From Candidatus Avimonas narfae (lineage in GTDB: Bacteria > Bacillota > Clostridia > Oscillospirales > Acutalibacteraceae), in the NCBI GenBank assembly GCA_904395335.1, contig CAJFNR010000034.1, positions 32,922 to 96,921 of the forward strand: a stretch of 64,000 bases of DNA, written 5' to 3'. The notes under the pieces were generated by a model. The model saw only the letters and a list, made by a program, of their open reading frames with translations, was not told the origin of the DNA and searched no databases. A program made the translations under genes and the position numbers. Positions 26,498 through 35,101 of this stretch are shown here, piece by piece; the first letter of the stretch is position 1; each line of letters opens with the position of its first letter.

Positions 26498-27337
26498 ATG
26501 CTGTGGGCCTTTACAAAGATGCAAGGGTGCGGCAACGACTATATTTATTTTGACTGCTTCGATCGGGAGTTCCCGCAGCCGGAAGAAAAGGCAGTGATGC
26601 TGTCCCGCGCTCACTTCGGCGTGGGAGGGGATGGCATCATCCTGATAGAACCGTCTGATACGGCCGATGCGCGCATGCGGATTTTCAATCAGGATGGAAG
26701 CGAAGGCCGTATGTGCGGAAACGGCATACGATGTGTAGGCAAATACCTTTACGACAGTGGAAGGGCAAAAAAAGATGTCCTGCGCGTAGAGACAAAGAGT
26801 GGGATCAAAGTCCTGCAGTTGTCGATAACTGATGGAAAGGCGGAAAGCGTTCGGGTGGATATGGGCCCTGCCTCTTTCCGGGCGAAAGACATCCCGGTGC
26901 TGCTGCCGGAGGAGGAGGCGGTGGAGGTACTGCTGGAATGTGGCGGAAAAAGCGAACCTGTCACCTGTGTTTCTATGGGAAATCCGCACTGCGTCCTGTT
27001 CCGCAGCGATGTGCAGCATCTGGATATCCAAAAGGAAGGTTCGGCTTTTGAGCACCATCCCGCCTTTCCGGAGCGCACCAACACGGAGTTTGTCCAGATT
27101 CTGGACCGGCGGCATGTGCGTATGCGCGTCTGGGAAAGAGGTAGCGGCGAAACGCTGGCCTGTGGAACCGGCGCCTGCGCCAGTGTGGCGGCAGCGGTGC
27201 GATGCGGCTATTGTGACGATGGGGAAGAGATTACGGTTCATTTGTTGGGCGGTGATTTGAAGATCGTCTACACGCCTGCCACCGTCTGGATGGAGGGGGA
27301 AGCCCGCACCGTTTTCCGGGGCGAAATCGACTTGTAA
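26498..27337 (+). CDS. dapF: Diaminopimelate epimerase
   Basis: A complete 279-residue DapF. It starts FTKMQGCGNDYIYFDC; the first catalytic Cys73 lies in GRMCGNGIRC and the second, Cys222, in ACGTGACA. Both halves of the pseudo-symmetric fold are intact. ATG 26498 is chosen since AGGAG (26485-26489) is eight bases upstream; the GTG at 26489 overlaps that site. It precedes dapL in the operon: DapL makes LL-DAP with glutamate as amino donor and DapF turns it into meso-DAP. This is the second dapF in the window (see 1-594). Confidence 0.97.
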   Translation: MLWAFTKMQGCGNDYIYFDCFDREFPQPEEKAVMLSRAHFGVGGDGIILIEPSDTADARMRIFNQDGSEGRMCGNGIRCVGKYLYDSGRAKKDVLRVETKSGIKVLQLSITDGKAESVRVDMGPASFRAKDIPVLLPEEEAVEVLLECGGKSEPVTCVSMGNPHCVLFRSDVQHLDIQKEGSAFEHHPAFPERTNTEFVQILDRRHVRMRVWERGSGETLACGTGACASVAAAVRCGYCDDGEEITVHLLGGDLKIVYTPATVWMEGEARTVFRGEIDL

Positions 27338-27372
27338 CAGCCAATAACTTTCGTATGACAAGAGGTGCCAAC

Positions 27373-28554
27373 ATGAAAATCAACGCACATTATCGCCAGC
27401 TGGAGGAAAGCTACCTGTTTTCTACCATTGCCCAGAAAGCGGCGGCATACCAGCAGGAGCACCCGCAGGCACGGCTGATCCGCATGGGGATCGGGGACGT
27501 GACCCGGCCTCTCAGCCAGCATGTGATTGATGCTTTCCGCGCAGGTGTGGAGGAACAGGGGAAGGTGGAAACTTTCCACGGTTACGGCCCGGAGCAGGGG
27601 TATCCCTTCCTGCGGGAGGCTGTGCAGGGCTATTACCGTTCCTTCGGTGTGGAGTTGGAGCTGGACGATATCTTTATCAGCGACGGTGCCAAAAGTGATG
27701 TGGGCAATATTCTCGACTTGTTTGACCGGGACAACCTTGTGCTGATTCCTGACCCGGTTTATCCGGTCTATCGGGATACCAATCAAATGGCGGGACGGAC
27801 CATAACCTATCTGAACGCCAACAAGGAAAACGGCTTTCTGCCCCTGCCGGACCGGACTCAAAGAGCCGACCTGATTTATCTTTGTTCTCCCAACAACCCC
27901 ACCGGAGCGGCCTACAGCCGGGAACAGCTGGCGGAATGGGTGGCCTATGCCCGGGAGCAGCAGGCGGTGCTGCTTTTTGACGCCGCGTACGAAGCCTTTG
28001 TACAGGAGGATCTGCCCCGCAGCATTTTTGAGATCGAAGGGGCGGAGACCTGCGCGGTGGAGTTCTGTTCATTGTCCAAAACGGCGGGTTTTACAGGAAC
28101 TCGCTGCGGATATACGGTGGTGCCCTCCGCCCTGATGCGGGACGGCATGTCGCTGCGCAAAATGTGGCTGCGCCGCCAGACCACCAAGTTCAACGGCGTT
28201 TCCTATCCGGTGCAACGGGCCGCTGCCGCGGTCTTTACAGAGGAGGGGCTGAGGGAATGCCGGCGGTCCCTCCGTGTGTATCAGTCCAATGCCCGCCGGA
28301 TATCCGATACTTTGGAAGAGCTGGATATCTGGCATGTGGGCGGGAAGAATTCCCCCTATATCTGGATGGAATGCCCCGGTGGGCGCTCCTCCTGGGAATT
28401 CTTTGACGATTTGCTGGAACGGGCGCAGGTCCTCGGCACGCCAGGCAGCGGATTCGGCCGCAACGGGGAGGGCTTTTTCCGCCTGACAGCATTCGGCACA
28501 CCGGAGGATACGGCAGAGGCCATGGAGCGGTTCCGCGCCGTTTACGGCCGGTGA
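27373..28554 (+). CDS. dapL: LL-diaminopimelate aminotransferase
   Basis: A 393-residue class I/II PLP aminotransferase that converts tetrahydrodipicolinate directly to LL-DAP using glutamate, bypassing the succinylase or acetylase routes. N-terminus AHYRQLEESYLFSTIAQK and MGIGDVTRPL are typical of DapL; the PLP lysine is K236 in SLSKTAGFTGTRCG; LCSPNNPTGAAYS is the substrate loop. ATG 27373 is preceded by AGAGG. Its glutamate demand explains its place behind glutamate synthase. With asd, dapA, dapB and dapF here, the whole pathway from aspartyl phosphate to meso-DAP is in this window. Confidence 0.95.
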   Translation: MKINAHYRQLEESYLFSTIAQKAAAYQQEHPQARLIRMGIGDVTRPLSQHVIDAFRAGVEEQGKVETFHGYGPEQGYPFLREAVQGYYRSFGVELELDDIFISDGAKSDVGNILDLFDRDNLVLIPDPVYPVYRDTNQMAGRTITYLNANKENGFLPLPDRTQRADLIYLCSPNNPTGAAYSREQLAEWVAYAREQQAVLLFDAAYEAFVQEDLPRSIFEIEGAETCAVEFCSLSKTAGFTGTRCGYTVVPSALMRDGMSLRKMWLRRQTTKFNGVSYPVQRAAAAVFTEEGLRECRRSLRVYQSNARRISDTLEELDIWHVGGKNSPYIWMECPGGRSSWEFFDDLLERAQVLGTPGSGFGRNGEGFFRLTAFGTPEDTAEAMERFRAVYGR

Positions 28555-28583
28555 TATCGGGCGGAAAAAGGGAGCGAGTGTTC

Positions 28584-29936
28584 ATGCAGGGAGAGCTACA
28601 CGAGGAGTGCGGCGTTTTCGGCGTTTATCACCTTCCGGGTGCCGCCAATCTGACCTATCTGGGGCTGCACGCCCTCCAGCACCGGGGACAGGAGAGCGCC
28701 GGAATTGCGGTCAGCGACGGGGATTCCATACGCTGCCGGAAGGGCCACGGCCTGGTGACGGAAGCGCTGTCTTCGCAGAAACTGGCGGAGCTGAGAGGGG
28801 AAAACGCAGTGGGGCATGTGCGGTATTCCACCGCTGGGGGCGGCGAATGGGAGAATATTCAGCCGCTGCTTGTGCGTGCCAAGATGGGCAGCCTGGCGGC
28901 CGTGCACAACGGACAAATCGCCAACGCCCGCGAGCTGAGGGAAGAGCTGGAGGAGCAGGGAAGTATTTTCTCCAGCAGCAGTGACAGCGAGATTCTGCTG
29001 CATTTGATCCAGAGAGGCCGGGGTAGCCTGCTGGAAAAGCTGCAGGACGCCTGCCGACGGTTGGAGGGCGCTTTCGCTTTTTTGGTGCTGACGGAGCAAA
29101 GCCTGTATGCCATACGGGATTGCAACGGGCTCCGTCCTCTTTCGGTGGCCCGCCGGGGTCAGGGGTATTGTGTAAGCAGCGAGAGCTGCGCCTTCCATTT
29201 GATAGAGGCCGAGGAGGTCAGGGAGCTAGAACCGGGGGAGATATTGAAATTCACCGCCGGCGGAATGGAGTCCCACCGATATACCGCGGATACCCGGCAC
29301 CGTCTCTGCGCCATGGAATATGTCTATTTCGCCCGGCCGGACAGCGATATCGAAGGGCGGAACGTCCATTCCCTGCGCCGGCGCACCGGGCGGCTGCTTG
29401 CTCGCAGGGATAAGGACCTGAAGGCGGACATGGTGGTGGGGGTTCCCGATTCCTCCCTGTCTGCCGCCATGGGGTACAGCGAGGAAAGCGGCCTACCTTT
29501 TGAAATGGGGTTGATAAAAAACCGCTACGTGGGACGCACCTTCATTCAACCCACCCAGGAGCTGCGGGACAGCGGCGTCAAAATGAAGCTGGCCGCCAAC
29601 CGGTCGGTGGTGGAGGGGAAACGGCTGGTGTTGCTGGACGATTCCATTGTCCGTGGAACCACTTCCCGGCGCATCGTCCGCCTGCTGAAGGAGGCTGGAG
29701 CGCGGGAGGTCCATCTGCGCATCGCCTCACCGCCGCTGCGCTACCCCTGCTTTTATGGGGTGGATATTTCCACGCAGGAGGAGCTGATCTCCGCCAGGCT
29801 AAGTGTTCCGGAGCTGTGCCGGTTTGTGGGGGCCGATTCCCTCCGTTTCCTGACCGAACAGGAGATGCAGGAGGCTTACGGAGGAGAGGATTTTTGCTTT
29901 GCCTGCTTTGACGGGCGGTATGTAACCCGCGTGTAG
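28584..29936 (+). CDS. purF: Amidophosphoribosyltransferase (PurF type)
   Basis: A 450-residue glutamine PRPP amidotransferase, the first step of purine synthesis. Class II glutaminase: Cys9 (EECGVFGVY) is the nucleophile after propeptide removal; HRGQESAGIA and GHVRYST follow. The PRPP loop is LVLLDDSIVRGTTS. The four cysteines typical of [4Fe-4S]-type PurF are present: LCAMEYVYF, YPCFYGVD and FCFACF. ATG 28584 follows GGGAGCGAG. It is the last gene of the nitrogen operon; no other pur genes are nearby, so it may be a paralogue or simply relocated. Short relative to about 470 residues in homologues. Confidence 0.9.
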   Translation: MQGELHEECGVFGVYHLPGAANLTYLGLHALQHRGQESAGIAVSDGDSIRCRKGHGLVTEALSSQKLAELRGENAVGHVRYSTAGGGEWENIQPLLVRAKMGSLAAVHNGQIANARELREELEEQGSIFSSSSDSEILLHLIQRGRGSLLEKLQDACRRLEGAFAFLVLTEQSLYAIRDCNGLRPLSVARRGQGYCVSSESCAFHLIEAEEVRELEPGEILKFTAGGMESHRYTADTRHRLCAMEYVYFARPDSDIEGRNVHSLRRRTGRLLARRDKDLKADMVVGVPDSSLSAAMGYSEESGLPFEMGLIKNRYVGRTFIQPTQELRDSGVKMKLAANRSVVEGKRLVLLDDSIVRGTTSRRIVRLLKEAGAREVHLRIASPPLRYPCFYGVDISTQEELISARLSVPELCRFVGADSLRFLTEQEMQEAYGGEDFCFACFDGRYVTRV

Positions 29937-29947
29937 CCCTTAACGAT

Positions 29948-29987
29948 AAAGAAGAACGGTACGGATGATTCCGTACCGTCCTTCTTT
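29948..29987. terminator. Terminator closing the nitrogen operon
   Basis: AAAGAAG plus ACGGTACGG (29956-29964) pair with CCGTACCGT (29971-29979) plus CTTCTTT. It lies between purF and the convergent spoIIQ-like gene and works in either direction. Confidence 0.85.
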
Positions 29988-30036
29988 GCCCTTCTGGCCG
30001 TTCCGGATATCGATCCGGTTTCGAGGGCAGGTATCC

Positions 30037-30792
30037 TTAGGCGGCGGAGGGATCAGCCTCCTCCGTATAGCGCACTTCCTGACCGATGGCATTGATAGGA
30101 TCGATCAGCTTCCCGTCGGCGGTGATTTCCAGATGCAGGTGGCTGCCTTCCAGGGATTCGCAGGGAATCTCGGACAGGTTGCCAATAATATCGCCCACCT
30201 TGACCGTGTCGCCTTCCTTTACCGAAGGGGTGACCCCGCAGTACCGGGACTGTATGCCGAATCCGTGGTCAATGGTGATGGTTTTGCCCCAGAGGGGATC
30301 CTCTTCCAGGTCTTGGATGGTACCGTCGGCTAGGGCTTTGACCGCTTGGCCGTCGGAACCGACGAAATCCACGCCGTTGTGGACGCGCCAATCGTTCATG
30401 GTTTTAGAATATACCGGCTGATCGTCGCTGAACGAGCCGCACACTTCATTTGTCAGCGGAAGAATAAACAGGTCGACGGAAGTGGCGCCGGTCTGAATAT
30501 CCGGTTCCGTGGTGGTTGCTGTGGTTGTCGTGGTGGTTTCGGAGGGGGCGGTGGTGCTTCGATCGTCAGGGATACCGGTGACCGGCGTATCTACCGCCTT
30601 ATCTGTGGTGGAGGAGGTGGAGGGAAGGGTAGGATCCTCCTCTCCGGTATCGATAGGAGGGGTATTGCTCATAAACGTCGTGACCGCCACACCGCACAGG
30701 GCCACAAGGCAAACTGCCAGTGCGACATAAAATCCCTTTCCCTTAAAAAAGGCTTTTATTTTGGATTCACCGTCAAAGTGTATTTTACCCAT
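30037..30792 (-). CDS. spoIIQ: Membrane-anchored M23 (LytM) peptidase, SpoIIQ-like
   Basis: A 251-residue protein with a short cytoplasmic N-terminus, one membrane helix at about residues 21-41, a Thr/Ser/Pro-rich linker (about 45-100) and a LytM domain. The zinc ligands appear intact: HNGVDF and HLHLE. The layout matches SpoIIQ of Clostridia, the forespore protein that joins SpoIIIAH across the intermembrane space during engulfment; a vegetative M23 hydrolase is the alternative. ATG 30792 has GGAGG seven bases upstream. A forespore-type promoter may lie upstream (30831-30859), which would favour the SpoIIQ reading. Confidence 0.78.
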   Translation of the reverse strand: MGKIHFDGESKIKAFFKGKGFYVALAVCLVALCGVAVTTFMSNTPPIDTGEEDPTLPSTSSTTDKAVDTPVTGIPDDRSTTAPSETTTTTTATTTEPDIQTGATSVDLFILPLTNEVCGSFSDDQPVYSKTMNDWRVHNGVDFVGSDGQAVKALADGTIQDLEEDPLWGKTITIDHGFGIQSRYCGVTPSVKEGDTVKVGDIIGNLSEIPCESLEGSHLHLEITADGKLIDPINAIGQEVRYTEEADPSAA

Positions 30793-30830
30793 AGGACTAC
30801 CTCCGTTCTGCCGAATGATGGCTGTGGTAG

Positions 30831-30859
30831 TATTCTGGGCAAAAAAGCGGCGGTTATGC
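30831..30859 (-). promoter_or_regulatory. Possible sigma-F/G-type promoter of the spoIIQ-like gene
   Basis: On the minus strand GCATA (30859-30855), 14 bases, GCCCAGAATA (30840-30831) resembles the forespore consensus GYATA - about 15 - GGnnAnAHTR, with one mismatch. It is about 40 bases before the start codon. Suggestive only. Confidence 0.4.
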
Positions 30860-31022
30860 CGCAGGGATAAAATTATTTCCGGCAGCAGGTGAGTACTGCC
30901 AGCTTACCACCTTTTGCCTGCAAGTTTTGTCGTTTTGGTTGCCGAAAAAACATCGATAGAAACGGTTAATACCGGATATTTTGACAAAAGATTGGACAAA
31001 ATGAAAGAAAATTAAAATGTAC

Positions 31023-31051
31023 TTGCAAAATGCGGCGGCATATACTAAAAT
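31023..31051 (+). promoter_or_regulatory. Promoter of the aspartate aminotransferase gene
   Basis: TTGCAA (31023-31028), 17 bases, TAAAAT (31046-31051), in an AT-rich stretch otherwise empty of genes. Confidence 0.55.
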
Positions 31052-31101
31052 GACAGATAGTTTGACAATATTATGCATTTGACGAGAGGGGATCGTGGCT
31101 C

Positions 31102-32382
31102 ATGGCGGATCTGACCAACATGACGAAGGAGCAGCTGGAAGCCCGGCTGGCAGCTTTGGAGGCCGCTTACGACGATTATAAGGCGCGAAATCTGAAACTG
31201 GATATGTCCCGGGGAAAGCCGGGACCGGAACAGCTAGACCTGAGTATGGCTCTGCTGGACACAGTCAATGAGGATAACGGTGCTGTGACGGCGTCTGGTG
31301 TGGATACCCGCAATTACGGTATGCTGGAGGGCATTGCGGAATGCCGGAAGATGTTTGCCGAGCTGTTCCAGGTGGAGCCTGAGCAGGTCATTGTGGGCGG
31401 AAATTCCAGCCTGAATATGATGTTTGACTATATCGCGCAGGCTTATTCCCACGGCGTTTGCGGCGGCGCGCCCTGGTGCCGGGAGGAAAAGGTGAAATTT
31501 CTCTGTCCGGCGCCGGGCTATGACCGGCATTTTGCCGTTACTGAATACTTCGGTTTTGAGTTGGTCACGGTGGATATGACCGAAGACGGGCCGGATATGG
31601 ATCAGGTGGAGCGCCTAGCAGCCGATCCCGCGGTCAAGGGGATCTGGTGCGTTCCTATGTATTCCAATCCGGACGGTATCACCTATTCCGATGAAACCGT
31701 CCGCCGCCTGGCCGCAATGGAGACCGGTGCTCCGGATTTTCGGATCATGTGGGACAACGCTTACGGGCTGCATCACTTGACCGATACGCCAGACACGCTC
31801 CTGGATCTGTATAAGGAAGCGGCGGCTCACGGCCATGAGGACCGGGTGGTCATGTTTATGTCCACATCGAAAATATCTTTCCCCGGAGCAGGGGTGGCGG
31901 CGCTGGCGTCCAGTCCTGCCAACATCGAGGATATCCGGCGCCGCCTGTCCTTCCAGACCATTGGATATGACAAAATCAACATGCTGCGCCATGTCCGCTT
32001 TTTTGGCGATGCTGAAGGGCTCCGGAAGCATTATGCCCAACACGCCGCCGTTATCCGACCGAAATTCCAGGCGGTGCTGGAGGCTTTGGAGCTGCATTTG
32101 GGCGGCAAGGGCATCGCCCGGTGGAAAAAGCCCAACGGAGGGTATTTTATCAGTGTTTTCCTGCTGGATGGATGTGCCAGCGAGACGGTCCGCCTGCTGA
32201 AGGAGGCAGGGGTTGTGATGACCGGCGCAGGCGCCACCTATCCTTATGGCCGGGATCCCCGTGACAGCAACATCCGTATCGCACCCACCTATCCTTCGTT
32301 GGAGGAGATCCGTACCGCTTCCGACCTTTTCTGTATCTGTGCAGAATTGGCCTGCACCCGGAAATTACTGGAAAAGAAATAA
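31102..32382 (+). CDS. Aspartate aminotransferase, subgroup Ic
   Basis: A 426-residue PLP-dependent enzyme of the Asp_aminotransf family (PF12897), a branch of fold-type I distinct from classic AspC. Conserved stretches: LDMSRGKPGPEQLDLS, GVDTRNYG, VGGNSSLNMMFD, WCVPMYSNPDGITYS, WDNAYGLHHL, and the PLP lysine in STSKISFPGAG. It interconverts aspartate/2-oxoglutarate and oxaloacetate/glutamate. It is a single-gene unit between a promoter at 31023 and the terminator at 32395. Aspartate made here would feed asd and asnA. Specificity is inferred from the family. Confidence 0.88.
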   Translation: MADLTNMTKEQLEARLAALEAAYDDYKARNLKLDMSRGKPGPEQLDLSMALLDTVNEDNGAVTASGVDTRNYGMLEGIAECRKMFAELFQVEPEQVIVGGNSSLNMMFDYIAQAYSHGVCGGAPWCREEKVKFLCPAPGYDRHFAVTEYFGFELVTVDMTEDGPDMDQVERLAADPAVKGIWCVPMYSNPDGITYSDETVRRLAAMETGAPDFRIMWDNAYGLHHLTDTPDTLLDLYKEAAAHGHEDRVVMFMSTSKISFPGAGVAALASSPANIEDIRRRLSFQTIGYDKINMLRHVRFFGDAEGLRKHYAQHAAVIRPKFQAVLEALELHLGGKGIARWKKPNGGYFISVFLLDGCASETVRLLKEAGVVMTGAGATYPYGRDPRDSNIRIAPTYPSLEEIRTASDLFCICAELACTRKLLEKK

Positions 32383-32394
32383 GGACAGCGACAA

Positions 32395-32426
32395 GCAGGC
32401 CGGCGATGCAGCCGGCCTGCTTTTTT
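32395..32426 (+). terminator. Intrinsic terminator after the aminotransferase
   Basis: GCAGGCCGGC (32395-32404) / GCCGGCCTGC (32411-32420) followed by six T residues. Confidence 0.93.
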
Positions 32427-32471
32427 CTTGCTTTGTTTCGATGAAAACTGCTAAAGGGACGGGGGAAAAGA

Positions 32472-32500
32472 TTGACATTTCTATCGGAAGCACCTATAAT
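32472..32500 (+). promoter_or_regulatory. Consensus sigma-A promoter of secDF
   Basis: TTGACA (32472-32477), exactly 17 bases, TATAAT (32495-32500): a perfect vegetative promoter about 60 bases before secD. Confidence 0.93.
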
Positions 32501-32559
32501 ATAGGCTATTGGCGCATGGCCGCATCGCGGTCTGCAAATAAGCATTGGGGGATAAGCCG

Positions 32560-34014
32560 ATGAAGCGAACAGCAAAACCCGTGTTCTTCATCGTGGCCCT
32601 GTTGATTCTGGCGTTGGGGTATACGTCCATTTTCGGCATCTATTCCAACTACGGTGACAGACGGGACACGTGGATCCGGGGAGCATCCGATATCCGTTTC
32701 GGTATCGATATCCGGGGCGGTATCGATGTGACCTTCGGCCCGGAGGATGAGTCGTTGGAAGTGACCGATGATCAAATGCAGCAGGTGCAGGACGTCATCT
32801 CACAGCGTTTGGTTTCGAACAACATCACCGATAACGAAATCTACACCGATACGGCGAACAAGCAAATCATTGTCCGGTTCCCGTGGAAAACAGATGAGCA
32901 GGACTTTGATCCGGAGCAGGCCATTGCGGAATTGGGTCAGACCGCTGTGCTGGAGTTCCGCAAGGGAACAGAAACCGAAACGGTGACGGAAGAACAGCTT
33001 AATGAAGAGACTGGCGAGATGGAAGAAGTGGAAGTGGTTCGCCCCGTCGGCGAGTTGGTACTGACCGGTGACGATGTGGAATCCGCCGCGGCTATGTACG
33101 ATACTTCCAGCGGCACCAGTAACCCGGAGCCGGTTGTCGAGCTGACGCTGAAGGCGTCCGGTACGGAAAAATTCTCCGCAGCCACCGAGGAACTGCTCAG
33201 CACCAACGGCATTATTTCTATCTGGCTGGACAACGAGCAGATATCCGCGCCTCAAGTCAATGCCCATATCACAGACGGCAAGGCGATCATTTCGGGCGGC
33301 TTTACCTCCTTCTCCGAAGCGACCTCTCTGGCGAATTTGATCAATTCCGGTGCGCTTCCCTTCTCTATTGAGGTTAAAAGCTTTAATACCCTGGAGCCTT
33401 CGATGGGCGAGCGGGCGCTGGATCTGATGGTGATGGCCGGGATCATTGCCTTTGTCTTGGTTTCCGTTTTTATGCTGGTCTATTACCGACTGCCCGGTTT
33501 TGTGGCCGTGATTTCCCTGGTGGGACAGGTAGCGGGTTCTATTGCGGCAGTTTCCGGTTATTTTGGGTTCATTCCCAGCTTTACACTAACACTGCCCGGT
33601 ATCGCCGGTATTATCCTGTCCATCGGTATGGGTGTGGATGCCAACATCATCACCGCTGAACGCATCAAGGAACAGATCCGGCTGGGCAAGACCATCGACG
33701 GCGCCATTATGGCCGGCTCCAAGGAATCCTTCTGGGCGATTTTTGACGGCAATATCACGGTGCTGATTGTGGCTGTCGTGCTGATGGGTGTTTTCGGACC
33801 GCCTTCCGGTTTCTGGGCGACGATACTGAAGCCCTTCCTGTTCTATTTCCCGGCGGCGACCACCGGCTCGGTATATTCCTTCGGCTATACCTTGTTTGCC
33901 GGTATCATCTTCAACTTTATTATGGGCGTTACGGCTTCCCGTTTGATGCTCAAATCTATTTCCCGGTTTAAGTTCCTGCGCAAACCGTGGCTGCTGGGAG
34001 GTAAGAGAGCATGA
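32560..34014 (+). CDS. secD: Protein translocase subunit SecD
   Basis: SecD, with SecF, uses the proton or sodium gradient to pull proteins out of the SecYEG channel. The 484-residue protein has one N-terminal membrane helix, the FGIDIRGGIDVTF motif, a large extracytoplasmic domain containing an acidic insertion (about 150-175), and five C-terminal helices with the conserved GIAGIILSIGMGVDANIITAERIKE segment (first 20 shown in family alignments). ATG 32560 follows GGGGATAAG. Its stop overlaps the secF start by four bases. Confidence 0.96.
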   Translation: MKRTAKPVFFIVALLILALGYTSIFGIYSNYGDRRDTWIRGASDIRFGIDIRGGIDVTFGPEDESLEVTDDQMQQVQDVISQRLVSNNITDNEIYTDTANKQIIVRFPWKTDEQDFDPEQAIAELGQTAVLEFRKGTETETVTEEQLNEETGEMEEVEVVRPVGELVLTGDDVESAAAMYDTSSGTSNPEPVVELTLKASGTEKFSAATEELLSTNGIISIWLDNEQISAPQVNAHITDGKAIISGGFTSFSEATSLANLINSGALPFSIEVKSFNTLEPSMGERALDLMVMAGIIAFVLVSVFMLVYYRLPGFVAVISLVGQVAGSIAAVSGYFGFIPSFTLTLPGIAGIILSIGMGVDANIITAERIKEQIRLGKTIDGAIMAGSKESFWAIFDGNITVLIVAVVLMGVFGPPSGFWATILKPFLFYFPAATTGSVYSFGYTLFAGIIFNFIMGVTASRLMLKSISRFKFLRKPWLLGGKRA

Positions 34015-34982
34015 AAAAGGAAATCAATTTTGTCGGGAACGCCAAAAAATATTTGTGCGTGACCCTTGCAGTCCTGGTGTTCGGCATTGTTTGCAACATT
34101 ATTTTTGGAACGCAGCTGGACATCTCCTTTAAAGGAGGCACCCTGCTGAAATATACCTATGTCGGGGATTTGGACGAACAGTCCGTGTCCGATTTCATAG
34201 GCCAGCAGCTGGGGATGGAAGTTGAAGTTCAGCTTTCCTCCAACGATTTGACGAAGGACACCAACCTGCTGACCGTGACAGCAACGGAGGATATTTCCCT
34301 GGAGCAGAGCACAGCGTTGGATGAAGCGCTTACCGCCCAGTATCCGGATCAGCAGCTGGTGCTGTCCAATTCCAATTCCCTCAATCCCTCTATGGGACGG
34401 CTCTTCTTTATTAAGTGCCTGGTAGCAATTTTGCTGGCCTCTATTTTCCTCGTGATTTATGTGGCGCTGCGTTTCCGGAAAATCGGTGGCTGGACTGCCG
34501 GTGTTATGGCCGTGCTGGCGCTGCTTAACGACGTACTGGTGGCGTATTTCGCCTTTGTTGTTTTCCAGATTCCGCTTAACGACAACTTTGTAGCGGTGGT
34601 ATTGTCCATTCTGGGTTATTCCTTGAACGACACCATCGTGATATATGACCGGATTCGGGAGAACCGCCGGATCATGGATAGCAAATGTTCCATTGCCGAG
34701 GTGGTCAACCGCAGCATCAACCAGTCCTTTACGCGGACCCTGAATACCAGTATCTGCACCTTTATCGCTATTGCGACTGTGGCGGTGGTGGGGTTGATAT
34801 TCAACCTGGATTCCATCATCAGCTTTGCGGTCCCGATGATGTTTGGCGTGATTTCCGGTTTCTATACCAGCGTGTTCCTGTGCAGCCCCCTGTGGGCCCG
34901 GTGGCAGCAGCACATTCTGGATAAAAACCAGGCCAACAAGGCGCAGAAAAAAGGATCCTCCCCGAAAAAGCAAAAGGCGTAA
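34011..34982 (+). CDS. secF: Protein translocase subunit SecF
   Basis: SecF, the partner of SecD in the RND-like translocation motor. 323 residues with six membrane helices; the first periplasmic region carries LDISFKGGTLLKY, the SecF version of the D-x-x-GG motif; the cytoplasm-side signature is GYSLNDTIVIYDRIRENRR in helix 4-5. The C-terminal tail is lysine-rich. It starts with ATG at 34011 within the end of secD, so the two are translated as a coupled pair. Closed by the terminator at 35000. Confidence 0.96.
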   Translation: MKKEINFVGNAKKYLCVTLAVLVFGIVCNIIFGTQLDISFKGGTLLKYTYVGDLDEQSVSDFIGQQLGMEVEVQLSSNDLTKDTNLLTVTATEDISLEQSTALDEALTAQYPDQQLVLSNSNSLNPSMGRLFFIKCLVAILLASIFLVIYVALRFRKIGGWTAGVMAVLALLNDVLVAYFAFVVFQIPLNDNFVAVVLSILGYSLNDTIVIYDRIRENRRIMDSKCSIAEVVNRSINQSFTRTLNTSICTFIAIATVAVVGLIFNLDSIISFAVPMMFGVISGFYTSVFLCSPLWARWQQHILDKNQANKAQKKGSSPKKQKA

Positions 34983-34999
34983 AATACAGATATCAGCAG

Positions 35000-35029
35000 A
35001 ATAGGGGCCTTGTTTAAGGCCCCTATTTT
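35000..35029 (+). terminator. Terminator of secDF
   Basis: AATAGGGGCCTT (35000-35011), GTTT loop, AAGGCCCCTATT (35016-35027) then TTC; a 12-bp stem. Confidence 0.85.
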
Positions 35030-35101
35030 CTTTGGAAACTCTTGCAATCCGCTATAGAAATTCCTTCCATTTGATGACTTCGCCAAAACGGAGGTTGCTT
35101 T

